This document shows, one piece after another, positions 12,745 through 23,509 of a stretch of 64,000 nt of DNA. Origin of the DNA: Glandiceps talaboti (taxonomy: Eukaryota > Hemichordata > Enteropneusta > Spengelidae). Both the position numbers and the translations under genes were made by a program. Location of the stretch: NCBI RefSeq assembly GCF_964340395.1, contig NC_135568.1, forward strand, positions 8,908,776-8,972,775, in the 5' to 3' direction. Each line of letters starts with the position of its first letter. Position 1 is the first letter of the stretch. The notes under the pieces were generated by a model, which did no database searches, was not told the DNA's origin, and worked only from the letters and a program-made list of their open reading frames with translations.

Positions 12745-14315
12745 AATACAAAAGTGACAGAAAGCTGTTGTCTTTTGTTGGTGTTTTATTTCTAGTTTCA
12801 CTTCAGTGCTTCACTTTTTGTCATGTAAATAAGTACATGCCAGGACTAAAAGGACCACCAAGTATTCAAACAAAAACTTACATAACAGGACCAAAATAGT
12901 TAGCAATACAATACAGGGAACATGACATACCTGTAGAATACCATTATTTAATTGTGGGCAGTTTGTATGGTTAATTTAGGTGTTACTCTTAGACATGGTC
13001 ATGGACTCCTCATGATATCTAAGTGCCATCTTGCTTTTTGGTAACGTCAAAATTAGATTCCAAGATCCTCAATTTTTCACAAAGCCAAGGGTGTAGCTAA
13101 TTTTCAAAACAGCAGGTCAAATTCAAAAAGTAGCTAGTAATGCCTGGCAAGGGAGACCCATACATTGGATATCTATATTTGTATCCTGATCAAAACAAAG
13201 AAATTTAAAAACACAAATTCCTGAAAACTAGCCAGGAAGAAATTGTGGAACAGCCTGCTGTTTTTTCCGGCTTCCTACCATTATCTACTTCCTTAAAAGT
13301 ATCTTGACGGCCACTAAACCTTAAAGTTAGATTTAATAACCCAAGGAATAACAAAAATACTGTCATTTTCATTGAAAAATGAAATGTTATAATTATAACA
13401 AATATTTTGAATAAAAAAATATGATGAATTGGCTGAAGACATTTTGAAACAGGTCAATTTTATAACAAGATCATTTATGAAATTCAAATATTTGTATGCA
13501 AAAATGTGCATAATTTTATCAAGGAATGAAGGACATATTAGATCTTAACTATTAATTGCATCTCTTGACTGTGTATATACAAATAATGAAAACATAATTA
13601 ACAAATTCATCGACTTTTAAGTAGATAATGTAACATCCGTTCAATTTACCAAGCATTGAAAGATATCAATACGAATATTAATGAAGCCATTATTGCCTTT
13701 GTAATACTGTATCATTAACTTCAGATTTTTATAAAGCTGAGACTGTTTTCATTACTGCTGGTTTCCATGACAATTTCATTAGTTTGAGCTAAAAGCACAA
13801 TAATACTCAATAAAGAGCAAGCAATCTTTATGTAAGTAATACCGCTCTGCCTGGAAATGGCTGTCATTTGTGGATCAAGTATGGTGGTTTACATGTAGAG
13901 GAAGACACACTAATGTACATGGAGGTTGTAGGTGAACACACATTGTAACATTAGAATGGGTAACCGAGCTTGACGGCAAATATACGGATGGCTTGCTTCC
14001 AACATTACACATGAAAAACATGTTTATCAGTAGATAACCGTAGCAACACAGATATCAGACCAAAACACTATCAGTGTCAGGCCCACATTTTCATTACTAC
14101 AGCACAATTGTATTTGCAACAAACATTGATTCGGCCTGGCAGCCTACATGTATCACAGTATATATACATGGAGCTTATGTTTCGGTGTTGTTGTTTTAAA
14201 GTCAGCAGTATTTAATGTAGCCATTTTGAACTACATACATGTACATGTACATGTGCTACAGCGGCAACCAAGGTTTCGGCTCACTGAGATGGACACAAAC
14301 TAAAATGTTGTTGTT
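12745..14315. other. Gene-free stretch, no feature recognised
   Basis: AT-rich sequence. No exon, tRNA or element could be supported. Confidence 0.5.
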
Positions 14316-14331
14316 GTCGTTCAATGTTGTA

Positions 14332-14397
14332 GATTACACAGGTGGGTGATAGTGGTGCCTCTTGTACGGATATAAATTATAATCACCGTGTAATCAA
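14332..14397. mobile_element. Small foldback repeat D, copy 1
   Basis: GATTACACAGGTGGGTGATA at the left and ATAATCACCGTGTAATC at the right are near-inverted repeats of each other. Copies 2 (14457-14518) and 3 (30214-30275) have the same ends and similar interior, so this is a dispersed family. Confidence 0.65.
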
Positions 14398-14456
14398 AAT
14401 ACTACTCTGGCAATTGAGCTCTCAGTTTACAAAGACAGGGCTATTGTTCAATGTGG

Positions 14457-14518
14457 TAGATTACACAAGTGGGTGATAGTGTTTCCTCTGTTGTATGGAT
14501 ATAATCACCCTGTAATCA
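14457..14518. mobile_element. Small foldback repeat D, copy 2
   Basis: Ends GATTACACAAGTGGGTGATA and ATAATCACCCTGTAATC match copy 1. Similarity extends upstream through TTCAATGTGGTA. Confidence 0.65.
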
Positions 14519-14529
14519 AAAATGTATTT

Positions 14530-15590
14530 TTCTGATCATGCAAGTCATCAGAAATGCCACCCTGCAATGAGTATAGTTAAACCAACATCCATTCAATAGC
14601 TTATTGTATATCAACCTGTCACAACAATAGTTTTAGTTAGTGTCTATTTTAGTAAACCTTGATTACCACTGTTTACATGTATGTAGCCATGACAATGGAA
14701 GTACACCTCATCTTGACCAGCTATAATCCCATTATCAATATTGCAGTTATTTGCAAGTTGAAATAAACCATATATGACAACTCCATGATGGAGCAAGTCT
14801 GGCTCAAGCTCCCTACTAAAGAATTGGTATTGTAAATAATACCGTTACAGTGTTTGCAACCATGAATGATCAATTCATAGTACCCTGACAATTGTGGGAG
14901 GTTTTCTTTATTTATAGCTCCAGATTAGGTATTACGATAACCACAGATAATCCCATAGTCCTTTGCATCTGAGCATGCTCAGTCTGGATGTCATAGAGTG
15001 AATCTAGAGATGTATGGCTGATGCATACATTAACACTTTCAGTTGCAGCTACATGTACATGTAAAACATGCTGGTGAGGTGTTTGTTGCAGCTCAGTTTT
15101 AGCACTGAGCTGGCCCAATACGCATGTACAGTAACTAGCCCAATCAGAAAGTAATTTCTCAGCTGTATAATACTTGTATCCCATATGCTAGGTGTGGTAG
15201 AAAAACAAAGTTGAAAACGTGACAAGTGAAAGGCCAAACCTTTGATGGAGTCTACATGTATACCACTATAATGCATGTCTGTGTTATGTATATAAGTCTG
15301 GGGCAATTATTGGCAGTGTTCCAAACTTGTCTATGATAAAAAGATGCAGCATTGAAATTGTATAAATTGAAGGGACGACAGAAGTGGGTTGTCATCAGTA
15401 AGGTTTGAACTATATTACACTACAATGTATACAGTAACATGACCATTGAGCAGCTGTGCTACGACATAAATCAGGCTACATTTTGTGAATTTAGAATAAG
15501 GAAAGTCGGGTTTCAAGAACCTCACTTTGTAAGTTTTTCTCTATGGACGCTGAATATTTGTTATTAGTGGTTTTTGTAGAAAATCCTTTA
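14530..15590. other. Gene-free stretch, no feature recognised
   Basis: Short overlapping minus-strand frames near 14.9-15.3 kb show no family resemblance. No splice-supported exon was seen. Confidence 0.5.
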
Positions 15591-15593
15591 AAA

Positions 15594-15765
15594 TAGTAAA
15601 GGGTCAGTAGGTGGATAAAATCTACCTGGGTTCTCCTCACCGTATTGGGGTTCCCATCAAGATTACGGTACACTCGAATGTATGGGAAATAATACAATTT
15701 TACCTGGTTTTCCCCATTCTGTTACCATGGTTCCCAGATCTTGGCAAACATACTGAGAATGCAAA
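15594..15765 (-). repeat. Dispersed repeat B copy
   Basis: Contains GGTGGATAAAATCTACCTGG, a TTGGGGTTCCC block and a GTTACCATGGTTCCCAGATC block. In the opposite orientation these match AAGGTTTGGGAACCCCGG and GGTAGATTTTACCTACTTAC of the copy at 24226-24394. Confidence 0.65.
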
Positions 15766-15799
15766 GAAAATATTTTATGTAATGATGTACATGTACATG

Positions 15800-16350
15800 C
15801 TCATGTGAGTGTAGAAAAAAATTCAGTCATGAAAAAATTAAGTGTATATCATTATGAATTTGTATATATTATCGATCTTCCTGTCATTGGCTAAATGTCT
15901 TCATACATGTAAATGTGTTTATACTTGTTTTGATGCCATGCAATAAGTGAGTGTTGATAGCTGTTATGATATAAATTGTAATATCTGTAAATTATCCAAA
16001 TTTAGTATCAGAACCTAAGTCAACTGTGACAGAAATGTCTTCAAGGTGTAGTTTATCAGAAAGAAAGCCAGTGATTGTATCATGATAAAGTCAGAAGTAC
16101 TGGTGGTAGGTAGATGGAATTATACAATCACTTGGAACCTGTACTGATGTAGATTTAAGACTTGGGTACTTGTAGAATGTACGTCGACCACAAATTTCCC
16201 TGAAAATCAAAGTTCTTCAATTTTCCAAACTTCGGCAAACATGTATGAAAGCTTATTCCTGGTCCTTTTGAAATAATAACAGAAAATTTAGCATTCACTA
16301 TCTTGTTGTCAAGGAAATCACCAATCTCTTATTTTCCCATAGTATTATTA
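15800..16350. other. Gene-free stretch, no feature recognised
   Basis: AT-rich sequence with nothing that could be supported as a feature. Confidence 0.5.
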
Positions 16351-16357
16351 TACAGTA

Positions 16358-16460
16358 TTTGGTGGCCATATTGGATTCTACAAAGTATTTGGTAGCCATA
16401 TTGGATTCTACAAAGTATTTGGTGGCCATATTGGATTTGGCAGCCATATTGGATTCTAAC
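16358..16460. repeat. 30-bp tandem repeat, about 3.5 copies
   Basis: The unit contains GTATTTGGTGGCCATATTGG followed by ATTCTACAAA. The last copy is shortened. The GGCCATATTGG core resembles the YY1-type GCCATCTTGG seen twice at 55.64 kb. Confidence 0.85.
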
Positions 16461-17129
16461 ATGACAAAATTTTTATTTTATTTCGACCACTATTTGAAAA
16501 ATATTATAGTGACCATAGCTTTTTTTTATTGATTTTAACTGAGGATAGGTTGGCGTGTGTTCTGTAACAACAAAAGTTTAAAGAGATTATTTCCAAAATC
16601 ACATTTTATGTTAACAGAATCCAGGGTACCATATTGTACAATTGTGTGTTATTGATGTAAGCTGGATTAGCTGGGATTACATGTACTGGGTATATGAAGT
16701 AGTGGTAATGCTATTACACACCTGTCTTATGTATGATTGGATTATACTTGTTATACAAGTTTATAGAATTTGTCACGTTTTTCGTCACACTTTTCTTAAT
16801 AAGTTCATTGTTGTAAGGAACATCTTTTGCCATTATATTACAATATGATGGTGGAAACACAGAGGTATTATATACTGTAGAGTCAGAAGTGTGCACTGAA
16901 GTGAAAGATAATTATACTGGTTTTCTATGAAGAATTTACGAAGCATCTATAATTGTTTTTGCACGCATACATACCGGGTATACACATACAACATTTATAT
17001 GTATATACATTTTTTTGTACATGTGCATGTAGACATGCTTACATACAAAAATGTACATGTCACCGTGATGTGTAGATGCAATGTATGTAATGTGTAGATT
17101 ATTATGTGTAGATATATAATGCAAATATG

Positions 17130-17197
17130 TACATACATACATACATACATACATACATACATACATACATACATACGCATGCACGCACACACGCACA

Positions 17198-17276
<79 letters not shown>
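17130..17276. repeat. Compound (ACAT)n-(CA)n microsatellite
   Basis: ACAT tetranucleotides to about 17176, a short CG-containing transition, then about 90 bases of CA. All open frames here on both strands are repeat shadows. Confidence 0.95.
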
Positions 17277-17278
<2 letters not shown>

Positions 17279-17389
17279 AGACCAGACCAGGACTTGTATT
17301 TTCCAGACCATATTTCATGGTGATACTTACAGGTACAACTACATAATACATTATGGTCTGATCCTAAATAAACAAGGGTTCTAATTTTA

Positions 17390-17820
17390 GATTAAATTAT
17401 ATACGTCAAATAATTATTATCAATGCTAACATTCTTAGAATGTCGTATTTTACATGGTATATGACACTACTAACCATGACATTTGGGTTGTCTTATTACA
17501 GTCATAGTTCATTGTTAATAATTAATTTACAAATTTAGCATAAAACTAGAGTTGAATATTATACAATGTATTATAATATGGATGTCAATTGTGTACACCC
17601 CAACAAACACAGCTGACTTTAATACACTTATACAACATTGTACATATATAGTTATCTAACATTTCATACCTGGCAGTTAAATATTGATTACATTTGCGAT
17701 AAAGAGACATTTCAGTGAACAGGTCAGCTATCTGTATCATGTACAGTGTATATCATGTAAGTCCGTATAAAGGGCTATGTATGTATTGTTATGCTTATGT
17801 AGCTGTGTTTTTGTTGGAGG
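17390..17820. other. Gene-free stretch, no feature recognised
   Basis: AT-rich, no supported feature. Confidence 0.5.
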
Positions 17821-17825
17821 CAATA

Positions 17826-17978
17826 AACAGGTAAAATATACATTGTACATGTACATTTCCAAATCGTTTTACTGGGGTTCCGCCCCCAATATTAATATAG
17901 AGTGTATTTGAAAATATGAGGTTTTCTTCATATTTCCCCTTCTGTTGCCAGGGTTCCTAAACCTTGGCAAAAACACAT
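17826..17978 (-). repeat. Dispersed repeat B copy
   Basis: GGTAAAATATACATTG, TTTTACTGGGGTTCC and TTGCCAGGGTTCCTAAACCT are the family B blocks in reverse orientation relative to 24226-24394. Confidence 0.6.
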
Positions 17979-18367
17979 TTATACAATGTACATATAGTAT
18001 AGGTTGTGTTGATATAGCCGTGCTGATATACATACACATTGGAACTCCACAAACTGTTGATGATATGGCGTGACAGTTCCAGTGACCAGTTTAATATTCC
18101 TCGACCCCAGCTGTAACTATTATAAATACATTTTTGTATACAGGGAGGAAGGTAAACATGATATTGATATGACCAAGTGAAATACTGAAGCTATGAATAA
18201 TTAATGATAATACGTACGTATAATATGTAGTAATATGTATTTACATGTATATTGAACATCGTTGTAAGATCCCCACACATACACATACATACAACACAGT
18301 TCATAGGATGTAGTAATGGTATGTACTGTGAAGGTATATACATTATATATACAGCATACCATATGAC

Positions 18368-18532
18368 CAGTGTGCCCTCTGAGTCTTATGATAGCCAAAT
18401 TTTATTGTTGTGAGTCAAAATGATAAAATTGGCATTTCTTGTGAGTCACCACATAGTAAGAGATAGGGGAACACCAAATTTTGGTGCATCATTAGAAATT
18501 TTGTGCGTCAGATTGGCTTAGAGGGCACACTG
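18368..18532 (+). mobile_element. MITE family A, copy 1 (TIR CAGTGTGCCCTCT)
   Basis: Begins CAGTGTGCCCTCT and ends AGAGGGCACACTG. The interior GATAGCCAAATTTTATTGTT, a TGAGTCACCACATAGTAAGA block and AGATAGGGGAACACC recur in the copies at 20906, 24008 and (reverse) 30408. It is about 165 bp and has no coding capacity. Confidence 0.85.
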
Positions 18533-18758
18533 ATGGATACACTATGTATGTACAAATGTAACTATTTTATATATACATGTATTTTGCTATTATTTTTTTT
18601 AGGAATGTGACATTTACATACCCTTGGTTTAATATATAAAAGCATGTACAGTGTATGTACTGTACAGTGTATGTATAACAGTTACTGTTTTCCCGAGAAT
18701 TTACCCAAGCATCATAGTAAGTTTGTAAATAGGACAGGTTTTTATACAAACTAATTAC

Positions 18759-18760
18759 TT

Positions 18761-18794
<34 letters not shown>
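18759..18794. repeat. (TTG)n microsatellite
   Basis: About twelve trinucleotides, uninterrupted. Confidence 0.9.
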
Positions 18795-18858
18795 ACATTT
18801 CAAGCATGTAGTTTGATATTCTTGAATATCAAAGAACACTCTAAAAGATACTATAATA

Positions 18859-18859
<1 letters not shown>

Positions 18860-18889
<30 letters not shown>

Positions 18890-19276
18890 CATACATACAT
18901 ACATACATACATACATACATACATACATACATACATACATACATACATACATACATACATACATACATACATACATACATACATACATACATACATACAT
19001 ACATAAATACATACATACATACATACATACATACATAAATACATACATACATACATACATACATACATACATACATACATGTACATACATACATACATAC
19101 ATACATACATACATACATACATACATACATACTAGTACATACATACATACATACATACGCACGCACACACACACATACATACATATATACATACATACAT
19201 ACATACATACATACATACATACATACATACATACATACATACATACATACATACATACATACATACACACATACAC
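18860..19276. repeat. Long (ACAT)n microsatellite
   Basis: About 400 bases of ACAT with a few AAAT and GTACAT interruptions and a short CA block at 19158-19178. Frames of up to 253 codons on both strands are repeat shadows. Confidence 0.95.
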
Positions 19277-19317
19277 ACACATTCTTGTGGTCAGTAAAAC
19301 CTGGATAGATTTTTCTA

Positions 19318-19408
19318 CCATGTACCATAATTTGTAGTTGGGAACCCTGGGAAAATACCTAGGGATCTCAGGTAGATTTTATCTACTTTATTACTGACCT
19401 AACAAAGA
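19318..19408 (+). repeat. Dispersed repeat B, partial copy
   Basis: GTTGGGAACCCTGGGAAAAT and CAGGTAGATTTTATCTACTT match the right half of the 24226-24394 copy in the same orientation. It directly abuts the ACAT microsatellite. Confidence 0.6.
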
Positions 19409-19409
19409 C

Positions 19410-20900
19410 ACTATTTGTTCAGTATATTCCATAAGGGGTACATGTATGGAATTTATAATTCAATAGGCAGTTATTTTGTGCCAATAAATAGCTCATATAC
19501 TGAACAATATTGAAGTATAGAAAAGACTGTACACGTAAGGATTGCCATTCAAATGCGATCAAATTTATTTTGATAATTTTGACAACAGCTGTAAATGTGC
19601 TGTTATAATAAAGTCAATATAAAAATGATTTATAGTTATACATTCATAATCATATATAAAGATTATTGCTACATTGCCTCAGTATACACATGCCAGCTTG
19701 CCATTTTTCAGACAAGCATACATACATGTGTGTACAATGTACATACGTAATCGCTAACAGGCAAGTGAAACACAGGTTATGGTGCATGCAGGCAATATGG
19801 ATGGTAGACTGTAATGATGTCATAGGTCCAGGGTTATCAGTCTGTCTGTTTGGGGAAAGGGAGATTAAACCATGCCCACAACGGCTGATATGTCAGTCTA
19901 CATATATGCATGTAAAAACGGAATCTCATTATAATTTCAATTTTTGGCTACTTTCATATTCGGTAATCTAACCAGGTGAAAATCAGGGTTACAAAGTGTA
20001 CATGGACATTTAGATACCATATACAATGTATGTCCATGTGTGCACTTTCACTCGGCCTGTAATGGAAATATTATGCCTCCCACACTCACTGCTCCCTCTC
20101 ATGTATGGGCATTTTGCCTTCAGATTAGGTATTATACACCTTCTTCATTTTGTATTTGGGTGAGTACCATCTGGTCTGATCTTTTGACAAAAAAACACCC
20201 ATATTAGGTGTAGTAATGTAACTGAGTTTGGAATACTTGTAAGGAAAACTACATTTATTTTTCGGGCATGTATTGAAATACAAAATATCAAATGTACATG
20301 TATACAATGTATGAAAACTTCATACATTGTATACATGAGTGGGGGTTAGTAGTATGAATGTCGTATCTTATAGACCCATATAGACTTATAAACCCAAAAC
20401 CTTGTTGAAGTTTGTTGTCAACTTATACCAACATGTATGCCACTGTATGGAACTCAGAACAGTAGCTACACCTACATGTACATGGAAGTAGTTGACAGTT
20501 CTAAATTTAGCATCTGATAATCTGTCATAATCACTAAGTATTATATGGTTAAGATAATTGCTGTAAATTATACTTTGTATAGAGCTGAAATGTCAGTTTG
20601 TTGACAGGAGGGAAATCTGTAGTGGTAGGTATGTAGTCTGTACGTGTATGGTGACCTCAGGGTACATGTATGAAAAATATGATGGATTTAGGTAAAAATA
20701 GTTAATACCGACTTTACAGTGACTTCTTGACCTTTGATGGCAATCAGTCATCATTTGTTGTAAGGTGACAAGATATGAACAAGTACGTAAATTTTGAGAG
20801 AAAAATGTCTTGTGAGTTTTTAAGTGTACATGTGTTGATTTGATGTACCTGTATAAATGTACATGTGTGGATGCTTCATCTACAAGTACTTTTACATGTA
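19410..20900. other. Gene-free stretch, no feature recognised
   Basis: AT-rich with scattered TACATGTA sequence. The 101-codon frame at 19666-19971 and overlapping minus-strand frames near 20.1-20.9 kb have no recognisable domains. Confidence 0.5.
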
Positions 20901-20905
20901 GCACA

Positions 20906-21083
20906 CAGTGTGTCCTCTAATGATAGCCAAATTTTGTTGTTGTGAGTCAAAATGATAAAAACTGACATTTCTTGTGAGTCACCACATAGTAAGAGATACA
21001 TGTACATGTACATCAATTTTGGTGCGTCATTAGAAATTGTGTGTGCGTCAGTGGTGCATCAAATTGGCTTAGAGGGTACACTG
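20906..21083 (+). mobile_element. MITE family A, copy 2
   Basis: Begins CAGTGTGTCCTCTAATGATA and ends TTAGAGGGTACACTG. The interior is close to copies 1 and 3. GTAGC occurs on both sides, a possible partial target duplication. Confidence 0.85.
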
Positions 21084-21089
21084 GTAGCC

Positions 21090-21810
21090 TGGGTCATAGC
21101 AACATAGAGATAGAGCAAACAGGTCACATCCATAAATAGACAATTCTGTATGGCTAGATGTATAGACTGTACAGGTTGTCTATTATTGTAATCCTGACAT
21201 CAGCGCAAGTATAGAAATTAGGATTTCAGTATACATTTGTAATGTAGTAGGTGTGAAGTGATGCTAGCAGTAACACTAAGCTGACTCAAATTGTGTTATG
21301 ATTACCTAACGAGGGGGTCACATACATTTAAAAGGTGCATGTATCTGTCCTACAATACATATATGAACATTTGTATTGTATCCCCCCCCCCCCCCCCTTT
21401 CAGCCAAAGGCCGGAACAAAATCATACCTTTATTTGCAATATGAAGCGAACACTTTTTTACCTGCTATTGGATGCTGAAGAGAGAGAAATAAAACTCTGA
21501 AATAAATGACAACATTTCATTTAATCATTAATTATACTGTATTTGTATATATTTTCTGTTTCATTCTTGATGCTTGGATATACATGTAAGGTTGCGCAAA
21601 ATATGAAATTTGACTGCAAGAGCAGACGGAGACCTTAGCGTGCAAATAAGCCTTAGCAGAAACTACGAAAGTAATTCACGTGTGACATACAGTGTATTAT
21701 TACATGTGTACCAGTGATTACTTGCACCTGTGCATGCATATATACTAGTGGTATTTACCGTACAGTACAATACTGAGACCACTACTGCACACATGTACGA
21801 GTACCTGTAT
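21090..21810. other. Gene-free stretch, no feature recognised
   Basis: No exon supported. A C run of about 17 bases lies at 21380-21398. Confidence 0.5.
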
Positions 21811-21818
21811 GCCAGTGA

Positions 21819-22024
21819 TATGCAAATGAGGACATAACAGAACCCAATGCTGTGTGAGTTCCAGTGTGGGTACTCGTGGATATTTACCCTCATCCTTGCA
21901 GTGTTTTCTGCTATACCTTCACTCACTGTGCTTGCGAAAGTGGGGCTGCAGAGAGCTGTAAGCACGAGTGCAAATACTCCTAATACGCCACACTTGCACT
22001 TAAGTAGCATGGGGTTCAGTCATA
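21819..22024. mobile_element. Imperfect foldback repeat C with octamer flank, copy 1
   Basis: GATATGCAAATGAGGACA leads into an imperfect inverted repeat: GTGTGAGTTCCAGTGTGGGT near 21850 and GCCACACTTGCACTTAAGTA near 21986. A related segment is at 62810-63102 with the same leading ATGCAAATGAGGACA. The 115-codon minus-strand frame overlapping it is probably a shadow. Confidence 0.6.
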
Positions 22025-22029
22025 GTTAG

Positions 22030-22880
22030 GCAATGGTTTGATTGACATTTGCAGGGACTAGGTCAACAGGTGGTATTTCTAGTTTAATTGTTTGCATTGA
22101 AATCTATGTCAAAGTACAAAACACATTGATCTTATGTAAGACTGGGTAATCACATTGTTCAAGGAAAGGTTGAGACAAAGAAATAAGTAATGATGGCAAC
22201 TGTATAGATAGATGAAAATATGATCAAAAACAGAGAATACAGCAGTGGCCGACTGAGAGTAGTACATTTTGTCACTCCTCACCCCACCCTTGTGTACATG
22301 TATTTGTATGCCGGTCTTCAACAGTTGTTTATTAATTTCATTATAATAAATATTTGTTATTTTTTGTTACTGTAGTATGCATAATAACTAATCATTTCGT
22401 TAATAATTAGTGTACATATTAAATTTATGTATTTATATAATACACCTTCAACATGCTTGCATTTGTAGATGGTAATTAAATGTTTAGTTGAATATATTTA
22501 AAACACATTTCATATTTATGTATTTAGGCACACATTTATTTTTGTTAATTATGAGATTTATGTTATACTCAATCTGATTAAAATCCGATGTAGATGTCGG
22601 CTAATCGTTCATTGCTATTTTACCTTCGTTATTTTGCCTGGATTGACCTTCGTAATACATGTTTACGTTTTTATCCTGATCGCCTCCTCTACATCTGAAC
22701 TGGCACCCATGCCCACGCCGGTCTGCTAAGTGAGACACACAGCCAGAAAAATTGTGGCCATTTCAGTTAAGATATTAAAATAAGCTGTTTGCACATGTAT
22801 CAATTATGAATATGTAAACTTTGCAAATATTTTGATTTGTCAGTGAGATGGGATTACTTTGTTTGATGGCAAATACCTGA
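22030..22880. other. Gene-free stretch, no feature recognised
   Basis: Very AT-rich at 22.32-22.60 kb. I looked here for the missing first CTDSP exon and found no convincing start codon with a phase-1 donor. Confidence 0.5.
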
Positions 22881-22884
22881 TAAT

Positions 22885-23010
22885 TTGAGATGAAAAGTGT
22901 GACTGGAAATGTTACATAAGACATTATTTGAGATGAAAAGTGTGACTGGAAATGTTACATAAGACATTATTTGAGATGAAAAGTGTGACTGGAAATGTTA
23001 CATAAGATAT
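22885..23010. repeat. 43-bp tandem repeat, three copies
   Basis: TTTGAGATGAAAAGTGTGAC continuing to ACATAAGACATTA is repeated three times with essentially no differences, which suggests a recent expansion. Confidence 0.9.
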
Positions 23011-23384
23011 GTAATCTGATTACTGACATCTATACATGTATGTAATCAGTGTACAATGGTTAATCTTACAATAGGGTTTTTACTTCAATGTATTTGTACT
23101 GTAGTTTGCAAAGTACATTGTAAGCTGTAAAGGCTAACAGTTATGTGAATATAACTGCCGTTGATTATCATGTAAGCTGCCCAGCATGGCATAATGTTTG
23201 ACGTTATTGTTGTAAGTCGAAAACATTGAATAAACAAACCTAGATAACAGAACTTGCATCCCAGTATTGTGGTCTTCATGTGTAATACTTTAAATACACA
23301 TTACTATGTATTGCAGGTGTTTATATTTACAAAAGATTTTGTACAGGTGTTTCACCGTTTGTCTTTTTCTGTTTCGCTTTCCAG

Positions 23385-23509
23385 AACAAAGTACAGCGAG
23401 TAAAAAACCGCGTAACCGTGGGTTACTCAGTTCATTCTTCTGTTGTTTTGGTGCCAATGGCAACCAGACAGTCAATGCTATACCGACAGAAGAAAATGGG
23501 GCACCCAAG
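23385..23509 (+). CDS. CTDSP: CTDSP exon 2 ([11 protein letters not shown] palmitoylation-like segment)
   Basis: The acceptor is TTCGCTTTCCAG and the donor AAG|GTAAGC. It encodes (E)[18 protein letters not shown] then CCF and ends EENGAPK. The paired cysteines match the conserved N-terminal motif of SCP proteins. The exon starts in phase 1, so an upstream coding exon exists. Confidence 0.93.

Noticed and set aside
18567-19328. Frames of up to 253 codons with MYVC or YIHT repeats (also at 17.1, 26.6, 43.2 and 44.1 kb)
   Set aside because: Direct translations of ACAT/GTAT microsatellites on both strands.
21663-22010. 115-codon minus-strand frame beginning with a hydrophobic, signal-like stretch
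   Set aside because: It overlaps foldback repeat C, whose other copy does not keep the frame.
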